Source of the DNA: Streptomyces sp. NBC_01341
Lineage (GTDB): Bacteria > Actinomycetota > Actinomycetes > Streptomycetales > Streptomycetaceae
Assembly (NCBI RefSeq): GCF_035946055.1
Contig: NZ_CP108364.1
Span: forward strand, 6,572,001-6,636,000
DNA: 64,000 bases
Direction: 5' to 3'
The position numbers were made by a program, and so were the translations under genes. This document shows positions 32,774 through 40,940 of the stretch, piece after piece. Position 1 is the first letter of the stretch. Each line of letters begins with the position of its first letter. The notes below the pieces were generated by a model. That model was not told where the DNA came from, did not search any database, and worked only from the letters and a program-made list of their open reading frames with translations.

Positions 32774-34345
32774 ATGTCCGCTGAAAGCCGGCCGAGGGAC
32801 GAGTTCGACTACGTGGTGGTGGGCGGGGGTACGGCCGGCGCGGTCGTCGCCGCCAGGCTGTCCGAGGATCCCTCGGTCACCGTATGCGTGCTGGAGGCAG
32901 GTCCCTCCGACGTCGGTGACCAGAACATCCTCCGGCTCGACCGCTGGATGGGGCTCCTGGAATCCGGATACGACTGGGACTACCCGGTGGAGCCCCAGGA
33001 GAACGGCAACAGCTTCATGCGGCACGCCCGGGCCAAGGTCCTCGGCGGCTGTTCGTCGCACAACTCCTGCATCGCCTTCTGGGCGCCCGCCGAGGACCTC
33101 GACGAATGGAGCGCTCGGGGGTGCGAGGGCTGGAGCGCCGCGGACTGCTTCCCCCTCTACAAGCGCCTGGAGACCAACGACGCGCCGGGCGACCACCACG
33201 GACGCGGCGGTCCGGTGACCATCCGCACGATCCCGCCGAACGACCCGTGCGGCGCGGCCCTGCTCGAGGCCTGCGCGGACGCCGGAATCCCCACCACCCC
33301 GTTCAACACCGGCACGACGGTGACCCGCGGGGCGCACTGGTTCCAGATCAACGCCCGGGCCGACGGCACCCGTTCGTCAGCGTCCGTGTCGTATCTCCAC
33401 CCGGTCATCGGGCAGCGGCCCAACCTGGAGGTACGCACCGGGCTGCAGGCGAAACGCCTCGTCCTCGACGGCGGGCGGCGCTGTACCGGGGTCGAGTACC
33501 TGACACCCGACCTCATCCACTCGCGCACCGTCGGCGCGCGCCGCGAGGTCGTCGTGGCCTGCGGTTCCATCGACGGGCCGAAGCTGCTCATGCTCTCGGG
33601 GATCGGCCCGGCGGAACACCTGCGCGAGATGGGCGTGGAGGTCGAGGTCGATTCGCCGGCCGTCGGAGCCCGTCTCCAGGACCACCCCGAAGGGGTGATC
33701 ATGTGGGAGGCGCGGCAGCCCATGGTCACCACCTCCACCCAGTGGTGGGAGATCGGCATCTTCGCCGACACCGAAGGCGGCCTCGACCGACCGGACCTGA
33801 TGTTCCACTACGGGTCCGTGCCCTTCGACATGAACACCTACCGGCGCGGATATCCCACCTCCGAGAACGCCTTCTGCCTCACGCCCAACGTCACCCGTGC
33901 GCGCTCGACGGGCACCGTCCGCCTGCGCACCCGTGACTTCCGTGACAAGCCCCGGGTCGACCCGCGCTACTTCACCCACGAGCACGACGTGCGGGTGATG
34001 ACCTACGGCCTTCGGCTCGCCCGGGACATCGTCTCGCGGGCGCCGATGGCGTCCTGGGCCGGCCGTGAGCTGGCGCCCGGGAGCGGCGCCACGACTGACG
34101 AGGAACTGCTCGACTACATCCGGAAGACCCACAACACGGTCTACCACCCCGCGGGCACGGTGCGGATGGGCGCCGTCGACGACCCCGAGGCCGTCCTCGA
34201 TCCCCGGCTGCGGGTGAAGGGCGTGCGGGGCCTGAGGGTGGCCGACGCGTCCGTGATGCCCTTCCTCCCCGCGGTCAACCCCTGCATCACCACGATGATG
34301 ATCGGCGAGAAGTGTGCCGACATGATCCGGGAGGACCGGGACTGA
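32774..34345 (+). CDS. betA: GMC-family flavoprotein oxidoreductase (choline dehydrogenase-like)
   Basis: This is a 523-aa FAD enzyme. The ADP-binding motif DYVVVGGGTAGAVVAARL lies at residues 14-31. GMC signature regions follow (RAKVLGGCSSHNSCIAFW; CGSIDGPKLLMLSGIGP). The active-site His region is NTVYHPAGTVRMGAVDDP, and the ending VADASVMPFLPAVNPCITTMMIGEK carries the second conserved residue as Asn. It would oxidise choline to betaine aldehyde for the dehydrogenase encoded two genes upstream. GGAGAG precedes ATG 32774, 36 bp after the permease stop. The exact alcohol is inferred. Confidence 0.85.
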   Translation: MSAESRPRDEFDYVVVGGGTAGAVVAARLSEDPSVTVCVLEAGPSDVGDQNILRLDRWMGLLESGYDWDYPVEPQENGNSFMRHARAKVLGGCSSHNSCIAFWAPAEDLDEWSARGCEGWSAADCFPLYKRLETNDAPGDHHGRGGPVTIRTIPPNDPCGAALLEACADAGIPTTPFNTGTTVTRGAHWFQINARADGTRSSASVSYLHPVIGQRPNLEVRTGLQAKRLVLDGGRRCTGVEYLTPDLIHSRTVGARREVVVACGSIDGPKLLMLSGIGPAEHLREMGVEVEVDSPAVGARLQDHPEGVIMWEARQPMVTTSTQWWEIGIFADTEGGLDRPDLMFHYGSVPFDMNTYRRGYPTSENAFCLTPNVTRARSTGTVRLRTRDFRDKPRVDPRYFTHEHDVRVMTYGLRLARDIVSRAPMASWAGRELAPGSGATTDEELLDYIRKTHNTVYHPAGTVRMGAVDDPEAVLDPRLRVKGVRGLRVADASVMPFLPAVNPCITTMMIGEKCADMIREDRD

Positions 34346-34446
34346 CGGGGGCACCAAGTTGGACGTCGGCCGCGTCCGCGCCGCCCAGATGCGCCCGGTG
34401 GCCATCGAGGAGGAGGACGGCGCTCGCACGGACGCCGGGTGAGCGC

Positions 34447-34493
34447 CGGACGCCTCCCCGGTAGTGTGCGGCCGGGGAGGCGTCCGTGCTTTT
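34447..34493. terminator. Strong bidirectional terminator
   Basis: CGGACGCCTCCCCGG (34447-34461) and CCGGGGAGGCGTCCG (34472-34486) form a perfect 15-bp stem with a 10-base loop, followed by TGCTTTT. It lies between the end of the betaine operon and the end of the convergent alcohol dehydrogenase gene. Confidence 0.9.
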
Positions 34494-34538
34494 CGGGGCG
34501 AGCCGGCCGTCCCGCGGCCGTGCTCACTCCCTCGACCC

Positions 34539-35579
34539 TCAGATCGTGGCCGTGTCGATCACGAACCGGTACCGCACATCGCTGTTCAGCACACGCTCGT
34601 ACGCCTCGTTGATCTCCGAGGCGCCGATCAGTTCGATCTCCGCGCCGAACCCGTGCTCGGCGCAGAAGTCCAGCATCTCCTGGGTCTCCCGGATGCCCCC
34701 GATGCCGGAGCCGGAGAAGGACTTGCGGCCGCCGAGCAGCGAGAAGACGTTGAGGGAGACCGGCTCCTCCGGAGCGCCGACGTTCACCAGGGCACCGTCC
34801 GTCCGCAGGAGGGAGAGGTAGGCGTCGATGTCCAGCGGCGCGGACACCGTGGACAGGATGATGTCGAACGTGCCGGCCAGGTCCTCGAAGGTCTTCGGGT
34901 CACCGGTGGCGTAGTAGTGGTCGGCGCCGAGCTTCAGGCCGTCGTCCCGCTTCTTCAGGGTCTGCGAGAGCACGGTGACCTCGGCACCGAGCGCGTGCGC
35001 GATCTTGACCCCCACGTGCCCGAGGCCGCCCATGCCCACGACGGCGACCTTCTTGCCGGGGCCCGCGTTCCAGTGCTTCAGGGGGGAGTAGGTGGTGATG
35101 CCCGCGCACAGCAGCGGCGCGGCCTCGTCCAGGGCCAGGCCCTCGGGGATGCGGACGGTGTAGTTCTCGTCGACGACGATCTGGGTGGAGTAGCCCCCGT
35201 AGGTGGGGTCGCCGTTCTTGTCCACGGCGTTGTACGTGCCCGTGTTGCCGTTGAGGCAGTACTGCTCCAGGCCGGCCTTGCAGTTGTCGCACTCGCGGCA
35301 GGAGTCGACCAGACAGCCGACGCCGACGCGGTCGCCCACCGCGAACTTTGTGACGCCGGAGCCTGTCTCGGTGACGACACCGGCGATCTCGTGGCCCGGC
35401 ACCATCGGGAAGATGCCCTCCTGCCAGCCGTCGCGGGCCTGGTGGATGTCCGAGTGGCAGATGCCGGAGAACTTGATGTCGATCAGGACGTCGAACTCGC
35501 CGACCGCGCGACGCTCGATGGTGGTGCGCTCCAGTGGAGCCTTCGCGGAGGGGGCGGCGTACGCCGGGACAGTGGTCAT
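34539..35579 (-). CDS. Zinc-dependent NAD(P)-alcohol dehydrogenase (cinnamyl-alcohol/YahK type)
   Basis: This is a 346-aa medium-chain dehydrogenase. Catalytic zinc ligands are in GICHSDIH and PGHEIAG; the structural zinc site is CRECDNCKAGLEQYC. The Rossmann motif GMGGLGHVGVKIA lies near residue 185, and the pattern YSPLKHWNAGPGKKVAVVG is typical of the CAD/YahK subgroup that reduces broad aldehydes with NADPH. ATG 35579 has TTAGGAGAA just upstream. It is transcribed divergently from an XRE/MmyB regulator 172 bp away, which is the usual arrangement for a regulator and its target. Confidence 0.9.
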   Translation of the reverse strand: MTTVPAYAAPSAKAPLERTTIERRAVGEFDVLIDIKFSGICHSDIHQARDGWQEGIFPMVPGHEIAGVVTETGSGVTKFAVGDRVGVGCLVDSCRECDNCKAGLEQYCLNGNTGTYNAVDKNGDPTYGGYSTQIVVDENYTVRIPEGLALDEAAPLLCAGITTYSPLKHWNAGPGKKVAVVGMGGLGHVGVKIAHALGAEVTVLSQTLKKRDDGLKLGADHYYATGDPKTFEDLAGTFDIILSTVSAPLDIDAYLSLLRTDGALVNVGAPEEPVSLNVFSLLGGRKSFSGSGIGGIRETQEMLDFCAEHGFGAEIELIGASEINEAYERVLNSDVRYRFVIDTATI

Positions 35580-35751
35580 GCGGGAGTTCTCCTAAGGAGT
35601 GGTCCTGTGCCCGGCAGCCTTCGGATCCGGGCACGCGGTCAAGCCTGCCCCGGCTCGCGCACTTCACCCAGACCATGGTTCTGCGTACGACCAGTGGTCC
35701 TACTACTGGCGGGGTCAGGATGATGTGCGTACGTCCATGGATACTGGGCGG

Positions 35752-36696
35752 ATGGACGACCAGCCCGAATCCGATCCGCGGCCCCACGGCGGCGGCGCTC
35801 CCGGTGACGGCGCGCCGCTCGCCCTCGACCGGCGCGCCGAGCTCGGCGAATTCCTCCGCAGCCGCCGCGCGCGGCTGAAGCCGGATGATGTGGGGCTGCC
35901 CGACTTCGGGCGGCACCGCCGGGTCCCCGGGCTGCGCCGTGAGGAGTTGGCCCAGCTGGCCGGTGTCTCCGTGGCGTACTACACACGCCTCGAACAGGGC
36001 AACGGCCAGAACGTCTCCGTGGAGGTCCTGGACGCGATCGCGTCCGCCCTGAGGCTGACGGACGCCGAGGGCGCGCATCTGTCGCACCTCGCGAAGCCCA
36101 GACAGCACAGGAAGAAGCCGTCTCCACGGCAGCAGCGTGTACGCGCGGCCCTGAACCAGCTGCTCGACAGCATGGACGGTGTGCCGGCGTACGTCGTCGG
36201 ACGCCGTGCGGAGATCCTGGCCTGGAACCGGATGGCCGCCGCCGTCTTCGGCGACTGGTCGGAGCTGCCCGCGCAGGAGCGCAACTGGGCGCGCCTGGTG
36301 TTCCTGAAGCCCGGCTACCGCGACCTCTTCGTGGAGTGGGACCAGAAGGCGTCGGATATCGTCGCCTTCCTGCGCATGGACGCCGGCTGCCGGCCCGACG
36401 ACTCCCGGCTCTCCGCCCTGGTCGGTGAGCTGTCCGTGAAGAGTCAGGACTTCCGGCGGCTGTGGGCCAGGCACGACGTCAAGGAGAAGAGCCACGGCGT
36501 CAAGCGGCTGTGCCATCCGCTGGTGGGTGAACTCTCCCTCTCGTTCGAGACGTTCACGCTTCCCGACGACGCCGAGCAGTCGATGGTCACGTATCACGCC
36601 GAGCCCGGGTCGGAGTCGGCGGAGGCGCTGCGCCTGCTCGCCAGCTGGGGTGCGGACGCGACGCGGGCCGGAACGGCCGTGCCCGGCGGTCAGTAG
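35752..36696 (+). CDS. XRE-family regulator with MmyB-like ligand domain
   Basis: About 314 aa. The N-terminal helix-turn-helix (about 20-95) contains RRVPGLRREELAQLAGVSVAYYTRLEQGNGQNVS, described here in pieces: the recognition helix is VSVAYYTRLEQG. The C-terminal half (about 130-300) is the MmyB-like fold (EILAWNRMAAAVFGDW, RNWARLVFLKPGYRDLF, GVKRLCHPLVGELSL) that binds a small hydrophobic ligand. Such proteins usually sit divergently from an oxidoreductase gene that they control, as here. The start is uncertain: ATG 35752 (MDDQPES) or ATG 35737 (MDTGRMDD); neither has a strong ribosome site. Confidence 0.85.
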   Translation: MDDQPESDPRPHGGGAPGDGAPLALDRRAELGEFLRSRRARLKPDDVGLPDFGRHRRVPGLRREELAQLAGVSVAYYTRLEQGNGQNVSVEVLDAIASALRLTDAEGAHLSHLAKPRQHRKKPSPRQQRVRAALNQLLDSMDGVPAYVVGRRAEILAWNRMAAAVFGDWSELPAQERNWARLVFLKPGYRDLFVEWDQKASDIVAFLRMDAGCRPDDSRLSALVGELSVKSQDFRRLWARHDVKEKSHGVKRLCHPLVGELSLSFETFTLPDDAEQSMVTYHAEPGSESAEALRLLASWGADATRAGTAVPGGQ

Positions 36697-36908
36697 CGGG
36701 AGGAACGGGGGCCGGAGCGGGCGTCGGGACACGGATCGAGAATCAGCCAACCGTGCGGCGGGCGATCCGGGACGGCACGGGGTCCGGATGCCGCCTCCGG
36801 GAGCGAGGGGCCGGTTGCCCCCTTGTCCTCCGCAGCGGGAAGGGCGGCAGATCGGTGCCCCGGCCCTTTCAGCCACCGGCCCCGGCCGCAAGAGGCGCAC
36901 GCGTCTCC

Positions 36909-36918
36909 GGTCTATACC
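36909..36918. promoter_or_regulatory. Possible DasR-type (dre-like) operator core
   Basis: GGTCTATACC differs by one base from GGTCTAGACC, the palindromic core of the N-acetylglucosamine-responsive DasR site. It lies 6 bases upstream of the -35 element of the promoter that serves a chitinase operon, a class of gene DasR is known to control. The flanks match the consensus poorly. Confidence 0.55.
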
Positions 36919-36924
36919 AAACCC

Positions 36925-36953
36925 TTGACAGGGTCAGCGTTCATTTCTTAAAT
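36925..36953 (+). promoter_or_regulatory. Sigma70 (HrdB)-like promoter of the GH16-GH18 operon
   Basis: TTGACA (36925-36930) and TTAAAT (36948-36953) are separated by exactly 17 bases. This is unusually close to consensus for a high-GC genome. Transcription would start near 36960 and run into the glucanase gene at 37078. Confidence 0.75.
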
Positions 36954-37077
36954 CACGGTGTGAACTAAGTGCTGTTCCCCACACCCTCCCCCCGCTCCGC
37001 AGGGGAGGCCGCGCTTTTCCGCCCGCCCGGAACTGACATGTATGTGTCAGTACTTCACCTCCCCCGAAGGGAGAGGC

Positions 37078-38370
37078 ATGAGATCCCCACGCTTGCCTCG
37101 GCACCTGGTCCTGTCCCTCGTCATGACGCTCGGCCTCGCCACCCTTTCCACCGGACTGGCGCAGAGTGAGCCCGCCCCCGTGACCAGCTCCGCCGTGCAG
37201 CCGGCCGACGCCGCCGCGGCCGCGGCCGCGGCCGCGGCCGTCACGTTCTCCGACGACTTCGACGGACCGGCGGGCGCCGCCGTCGACGGCGGCAAGTGGC
37301 AGGTCGAGACCGGCGACAACGTCAACAACCACGAACGGCAGTACTACACCGCCGGAAACCGCAACGCGGCCCTCGACGGCCAGGGCAACCTCGTCATCAC
37401 CGCCCGCAAAGAGAACCCCGGCAACTACCAGTGCTGGTACGGGCGGTGCGAATACACCTCGGCCCGGCTGAACACGTCCGGCAAGTTCACCACCACCTAC
37501 GGCCGGGTCGAGGCCAGGATGAAGATCCCGCGCGGGCAGGGCATCTGGCCCGCGTTCTGGATGCTGGGCAGCGACATCGGCAGCGTGGGCTGGCCCAACA
37601 GCGGTGAGATCGACATCATGGAGAACGTCGGCTTCGAACCCGGAACGGTCCACGGCACCCTGCACGGCCCCGGCTACTCCGGCAGCGGCGGCATCGGCGC
37701 CGGCTACTCCCTGCCGGGCGGGCAGGCGTTCGCCGACGCGTTCCACACCTTCGCGGTCGACTGGAGCCCGAACGCGATCACCTGGTCCGTCGACGGCACC
37801 GTCTACCAACGCCGCACCCCCGCCGACCTGGGCGGGAAGCAGTGGGTCTTCAACAAGCCGTTCTTCGTCATCCTGAACCTCGCCGTCGGCGGCTACTGGC
37901 CGGGCGACCCCGACGGGAGCACGGTCTTCCCCCAGCAGCTCCTCGTCGACTACGTCCGCGTGAGTTCCGACAGCGGCCAGCCGGGCGGCGGCGGACCCAT
38001 CACCGGTCTGGCGGGCAAGTGTGTGGATGTGGCCGCTGGTTCGGCGGTGAACGGTACGGCGGTGCAGTTGTACGACTGCAACGGTTCGGCGGCGCAGCAG
38101 TGGACGGTGGGTGCCGACGGGACGATCCGTGCGCTGGGCAAGTGTCTGGACGTGGCTTCGGCCGGCACGGCGGACGGTACGAAGGTGCAGTTGTGGGACT
38201 GCAACGGTTCGGCGGCGCAGCAGTGGGCGACGCCGGCCGCGCGGGACATCGTGAACCCGCAGGCGGACAAGTGCCTGGACGTGACCGGCGGAAGCAGCGC
38301 CAACGGAACACGGCTGCAGATCTGGACCTGCACCGGCTCCGCCAACCAGAAGTGGACGGTGACCCGATGA
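37078..38370 (+). CDS. Secreted GH16 beta-1,3-glucanase with C-terminal ricin-type CBM13
   Basis: This is a 430-aa precursor. The signal peptide is HLVLSLVMTLGLATLSTGLA, followed by an Ala run (about nine alanines). The GH16 domain (about 55-300) has the active-site motif GEIDIMENVG, with E177 as nucleophile, D179 and E182 as acid/base. WKVETGDNVNN-like and QGIWPAFWMLG segments are typical of laminarinases. A short Gly linker leads to a ricin B-like lectin domain (about 308-430) with three QxW repeats (AAQQW, AAQQW, NQKW). It should cut beta-1,3-glucan of fungal walls. GAAGGGAGAG precedes ATG 37078. Its stop overlaps the chitinase start (ATGA). Confidence 0.93.
   Translation: MRSPRLPRHLVLSLVMTLGLATLSTGLAQSEPAPVTSSAVQPADAAAAAAAAAAVTFSDDFDGPAGAAVDGGKWQVETGDNVNNHERQYYTAGNRNAALDGQGNLVITARKENPGNYQCWYGRCEYTSARLNTSGKFTTTYGRVEARMKIPRGQGIWPAFWMLGSDIGSVGWPNSGEIDIMENVGFEPGTVHGTLHGPGYSGSGGIGAGYSLPGGQAFADAFHTFAVDWSPNAITWSVDGTVYQRRTPADLGGKQWVFNKPFFVILNLAVGGYWPGDPDGSTVFPQQLLVDYVRVSSDSGQPGGGGPITGLAGKCVDVAAGSAVNGTAVQLYDCNGSAAQQWTVGADGTIRALGKCLDVASAGTADGTKVQLWDCNGSAAQQWATPAARDIVNPQADKCLDVTGGSSANGTRLQIWTCTGSANQKWTVTR
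37999..38357 (+). repeat. CBM13 direct repeat, copy 1 (359 bp)
   Basis: This segment encodes the lectin domain of the GH16 gene. It is identical to 38493-38851 except for one base (A at 38310, G at 38804). The flanking DNA of the two genes is not similar. Such identity at silent sites means recent duplication or gene conversion. Confidence 0.95.
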
Positions 38371-39758
38371 CCGCCAAGTGCTTCGCGAGACCTGTCGTGC
38401 GCGGCCTGCTGAGCACGGTGGCCGTGACCGCCGCGCTCCTGACAGGTCTGACCGCCACGCCCGCGAGCGGTGCTGTCGCGGACACCGGACAGATCACCGG
38501 TCTGGCGGGCAAGTGTGTGGATGTGGCCGCTGGTTCGGCGGTGAACGGTACGGCGGTGCAGTTGTACGACTGCAACGGTTCGGCGGCGCAGCAGTGGACG
38601 GTGGGTGCCGACGGGACGATCCGTGCGCTGGGCAAGTGTCTGGACGTGGCTTCGGCCGGCACGGCGGACGGTACGAAGGTGCAGTTGTGGGACTGCAACG
38701 GTTCGGCGGCGCAGCAGTGGGCGACGCCGGCCGCGCGGGACATCGTGAACCCGCAGGCGGACAAGTGCCTGGACGTGACCGGCGGAAGCAGCGCCAACGG
38801 AACGCGGCTGCAGATCTGGACCTGCACCGGCTCCGCCAACCAGAAGTGGACCGCGCCCAGCGCAGGCGGCGGCGGGACCCCCGGGCCCGGAGCCATGGCC
38901 GTGGCCCCCTACCTCTACAACGGATGGGGCAGCCCGCCCAGCCCCACCACCGTGATGAACGCGACCGGAGTCAAGTGGTTCACGCTCGCCTTCGTCCTCA
39001 GCAACGGCTACTGCAACCCCCAGTGGGACGGGGGCCGGCCGCTGACCGGTGGTGTCGACCAGCAGACCGTCAACACCGTACGGGCGGCGGGCGGCGACGT
39101 CATCCCGTCCTTCGGGGGCTGGAGCGGCAACAAGCTGGAGAGCTCCTGCTCCAGTGCCGGTGAGCTGGCCGCCGCGTACCAGAAGGTCATCAACGCCTAC
39201 GCGCTCAAGGCCATCGACATCGACATCGAGGCCGCGGCGTACGACAGTCCGGCCGTCCAGCAGCGCACGGTGGACGCGCTGAAGACCGTCAGGGCCAACA
39301 ACCCCGGCATCAAGGTGTACGTGACCTTCGGCACCGGCCAGAACGGCCCGGACAACAGCCTCATCAGCAAGGCCGCGGCCTCCGGGCTCACCGTGGACAG
39401 CTGGACCATCATGCCGTTCAACTTCGGCGGCGCCGGCCAGAACATGGGCACCCTCACCGTCCGTGCCGCCGAAGGCCTCAAGACCGCGGTCAAGAACGCC
39501 TACGGATACTCGGACGACCAGGCCTACCGGCACACCGGGATCTCCTCGATGAACGGCATCACGGACAACGGGGAGACGGTCACCGTGGCCGACTTCCGCA
39601 CCATCCTCGCCTACGCCCAGCAGCGCCACCTCGCACGGCTGACCTTCTGGTCCGTCAACCGCGACCGGCCCTGCACCGGCGGTGGAGCCGACACCTGCTC
39701 GGGTGTCTCCCAGCAGCCATGGGACTTCACCCGGGTCTTCGCCTCGTACACGGGCTGA
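38367..39758 (+). CDS. Secreted GH18 chitinase with N-terminal ricin-type CBM13
   Basis: This is a 463-aa precursor. The signal peptide (VVRGLLSTVAVTAALLTGLTATPASGAVA) is followed at once by the CBM13 lectin domain (about 43-162), a Gly/Pro linker, and a GH18 domain (about 175-463). The catalytic motif is D284-I-D286-I-E288, the DxDxE of family 18. Other typical parts are VIPSFGGWSGNKLE, IMPFNFGGAGQNMG and LTFWSVNRDR. This is the short bacterial GH18 subgroup without the chitinase insertion domain. It is translationally coupled to the GH16 gene (ATGA), so the two wall-degrading enzymes are made together and bind the same polysaccharide through near-identical lectin modules. Confidence 0.92.
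   Translation: MTAKCFARPVVRGLLSTVAVTAALLTGLTATPASGAVADTGQITGLAGKCVDVAAGSAVNGTAVQLYDCNGSAAQQWTVGADGTIRALGKCLDVASAGTADGTKVQLWDCNGSAAQQWATPAARDIVNPQADKCLDVTGGSSANGTRLQIWTCTGSANQKWTAPSAGGGGTPGPGAMAVAPYLYNGWGSPPSPTTVMNATGVKWFTLAFVLSNGYCNPQWDGGRPLTGGVDQQTVNTVRAAGGDVIPSFGGWSGNKLESSCSSAGELAAAYQKVINAYALKAIDIDIEAAAYDSPAVQQRTVDALKTVRANNPGIKVYVTFGTGQNGPDNSLISKAAASGLTVDSWTIMPFNFGGAGQNMGTLTVRAAEGLKTAVKNAYGYSDDQAYRHTGISSMNGITDNGETVTVADFRTILAYAQQRHLARLTFWSVNRDRPCTGGGADTCSGVSQQPWDFTRVFASYTG
38493..38851 (+). repeat. CBM13 direct repeat, copy 2 (359 bp)
   Basis: This is the lectin domain of the GH18 gene, the partner of 37999-38357 at an offset of 494 bp. In copy 1 the domain is C-terminal; in copy 2 it is N-terminal, so a module has been moved between domain positions. 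Confidence 0.95.
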
Positions 39759-39768
39759 AACCCGCCCA

Positions 39769-39811
39769 GGCCCCGTTGTCCGGCAGCCTCGGGCTGCCGG
39801 ACAACGGGGCC
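39769..39811. terminator. Very strong terminator hairpin
   Basis: GGCCCCGTTGTCCGGCAGCC (39769-39788) pairs perfectly with its complement at 39792-39811, a 20-bp stem with a 3-base loop. It lies between the convergent chitinase and cchA stops and insulates the siderophore cluster from the glucanase-chitinase operon. Confidence 0.92.
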
Positions 39812-39842
39812 GTCCCCACGCGCCGCGTCCGGGGCCGTTCGT

Positions 39843-40790
39843 TCAGGGACGGCCGGTCAGGTAGCCGCCCATGGAGGTGAAGTACTCCGTCGCGCCCAGT
39901 TCCCGGCCGTCCTCGGTGCGCACCCGCGTGATGGCCAGGCCGTGGTTGCGTCCGGTGCGGGCGTCCGCTCCCGCGACGATCGCCACGCCGTCGCCCTCGC
40001 GGTAGAAGATGCGTCCGGGCGTGCCGCCGTAACGCCCCTCGGACACGACCGCGGCGAGCACTTCGAGCCGCTTGCCCCGGTGGAATGTGAAAGCGCTGGG
40101 GTAGGGCTCGGACTGCGCGCGGATCAGGCGTTCGAGGTCCTCGGCCGGCCACTTCCAGTCGATCCGGATGTCCTCGTCGGACCTCTTGTGGAAGAAGCTC
40201 GCCCGGGAGCGGTCCTGCTTGGTGAACTCGGTCCGTCCGGAGGCGATCAGGTCGAGTGCGCCGGTGGTGACCGGGCCGATCAGGTCGACCGTCTTGTGGA
40301 AGAGGTCGGTCGTCGTGTCCGTCGGCCCGACCTGCACCGCCTCCTGCCGGACGATGTCGCCGGCGTCCAGCTCGTCGTTCATCATGTGGGCGGTCACGCC
40401 CACCTCGGACTCGCCGTTGATCAACGCCCAGATCAGCGGGGAGAAGCCGGCGTACTTCGGCAGCAGCGAGTCGTGGATGTTGAGCGTGCCGTGGCGCGGG
40501 AGCGCGAAGATGCGCGGCGGGATCCAGGTGCGCCAGTTGTTGGCCACGATGATGTCGGGGGCCGCCTCCTCGATGCGCTGGAACAGTTCCTCGTCGTCGG
40601 GGCGGTTGCGGATCAGCACGGGGACGCCGTGCTCCTCGGCGAGGTCGGCGACGGAGTCGCTCCAGATCTTCTCGTACGCGTGCTCGCTCTTGGGATGTGT
40701 GACGACCAGCACCACGTCGTGCTCGGAGTCCAGGAGGGCTTGCAGGGTGCGGTGGCCCCAGGTCTGGTATCCGAACATGACGACCCGCAT
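39843..40790 (-). CDS. cchA: Hydroxyornithine formyltransferase (CchA)
   Basis: This is a 315-aa protein with an N-terminal formyltransferase domain. It opens MRVVMFGYQTWGHRTLQALL and has the catalytic Asn-His pair in LNIHDSLLPKYAGFSPL, plus the aspartate in ELDAGDIVRQE. A C-terminal formyltransferase-C-like barrel follows (RIDWKWPAEDLERLIRAQSEPYPSAF). It transfers formyl from N10-formyl-tetrahydrofolate to N5-hydroxyornithine, making the formyl-hydroxyornithine used by CchH. It is divergent from cchB across an iron-box region. ATG 40790 has GAGGAACCC upstream. The product name rests on family and synteny with the S. coelicolor coelichelin cluster. Confidence 0.92.
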   Translation of the reverse strand: MRVVMFGYQTWGHRTLQALLDSEHDVVLVVTHPKSEHAYEKIWSDSVADLAEEHGVPVLIRNRPDDEELFQRIEEAAPDIIVANNWRTWIPPRIFALPRHGTLNIHDSLLPKYAGFSPLIWALINGESEVGVTAHMMNDELDAGDIVRQEAVQVGPTDTTTDLFHKTVDLIGPVTTGALDLIASGRTEFTKQDRSRASFFHKRSDEDIRIDWKWPAEDLERLIRAQSEPYPSAFTFHRGKRLEVLAAVVSEGRYGGTPGRIFYREGDGVAIVAGADARTGRNHGLAITRVRTEDGRELGATEYFTSMGGYLTGRP

Positions 40791-40827
40791 GGGTTCCTCC
40801 TCAGGGCAGGGGCTGATCAGCGCCCAG

Positions 40828-40846
40828 TAAAGCGAGCCTTCCCTAA
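40828..40846 (-). promoter_or_regulatory. Iron box (DmdR1/IdeR) for cchA, weak
   Basis: Read on the minus strand the site is TTAGGGAAGGCTCGCTTTA. It matches 13 of 19 positions of the actinomycete iron-box consensus TTAGGTTAGGCTAACCTAA. It lies 38 bases upstream of the cchA start. Confidence 0.6.
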
Positions 40847-40921
40847 CTTTGCAACGGGAGCGCGATGTCGCCGAGTTGAGTGGAGCCCGCTTTCGACTGC
40901 CCTGTCGACAGCTCCGGAAAA

Positions 40922-40940
40922 TTAGCTTAGGCTCACCTAA
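40922..40940 (+). promoter_or_regulatory. Iron box (DmdR1/IdeR) for cchB, strong
   Basis: TTAGCTTAGGCTCACCTAA matches 17 of 19 positions of TTAGGTTAGGCTAACCTAA. It differs by one base from the desferrioxamine operator described in Streptomyces pilosus as I remember it. It lies 88 bases before the cchB start. Fe(II)-bound DmdR1 should repress from here when iron is plentiful. Confidence 0.9.

Larger units (their letters stand above)
36697..37077. other. Intergenic region of 381 bp upstream of glucanase-chitinase operon
   Basis: The first 200 bases are GC-rich with no supported gene. Around 36905-36960 the sequence turns AT-richer and holds a promoter and a DasR-like palindrome, described separately. 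The transcript would have a leader of roughly 115 bases with several C-runs before the GAAGGGAGAGG ribosome site. Confidence 0.7.

Noticed and set aside
34357..34443. Short TTG-started frame between the GMC gene and the terminator
   Set aside because: The start codon is weak, no ribosome site is visible and the 28-codon peptide has no recognisable features. It may only be 3' untranslated sequence.
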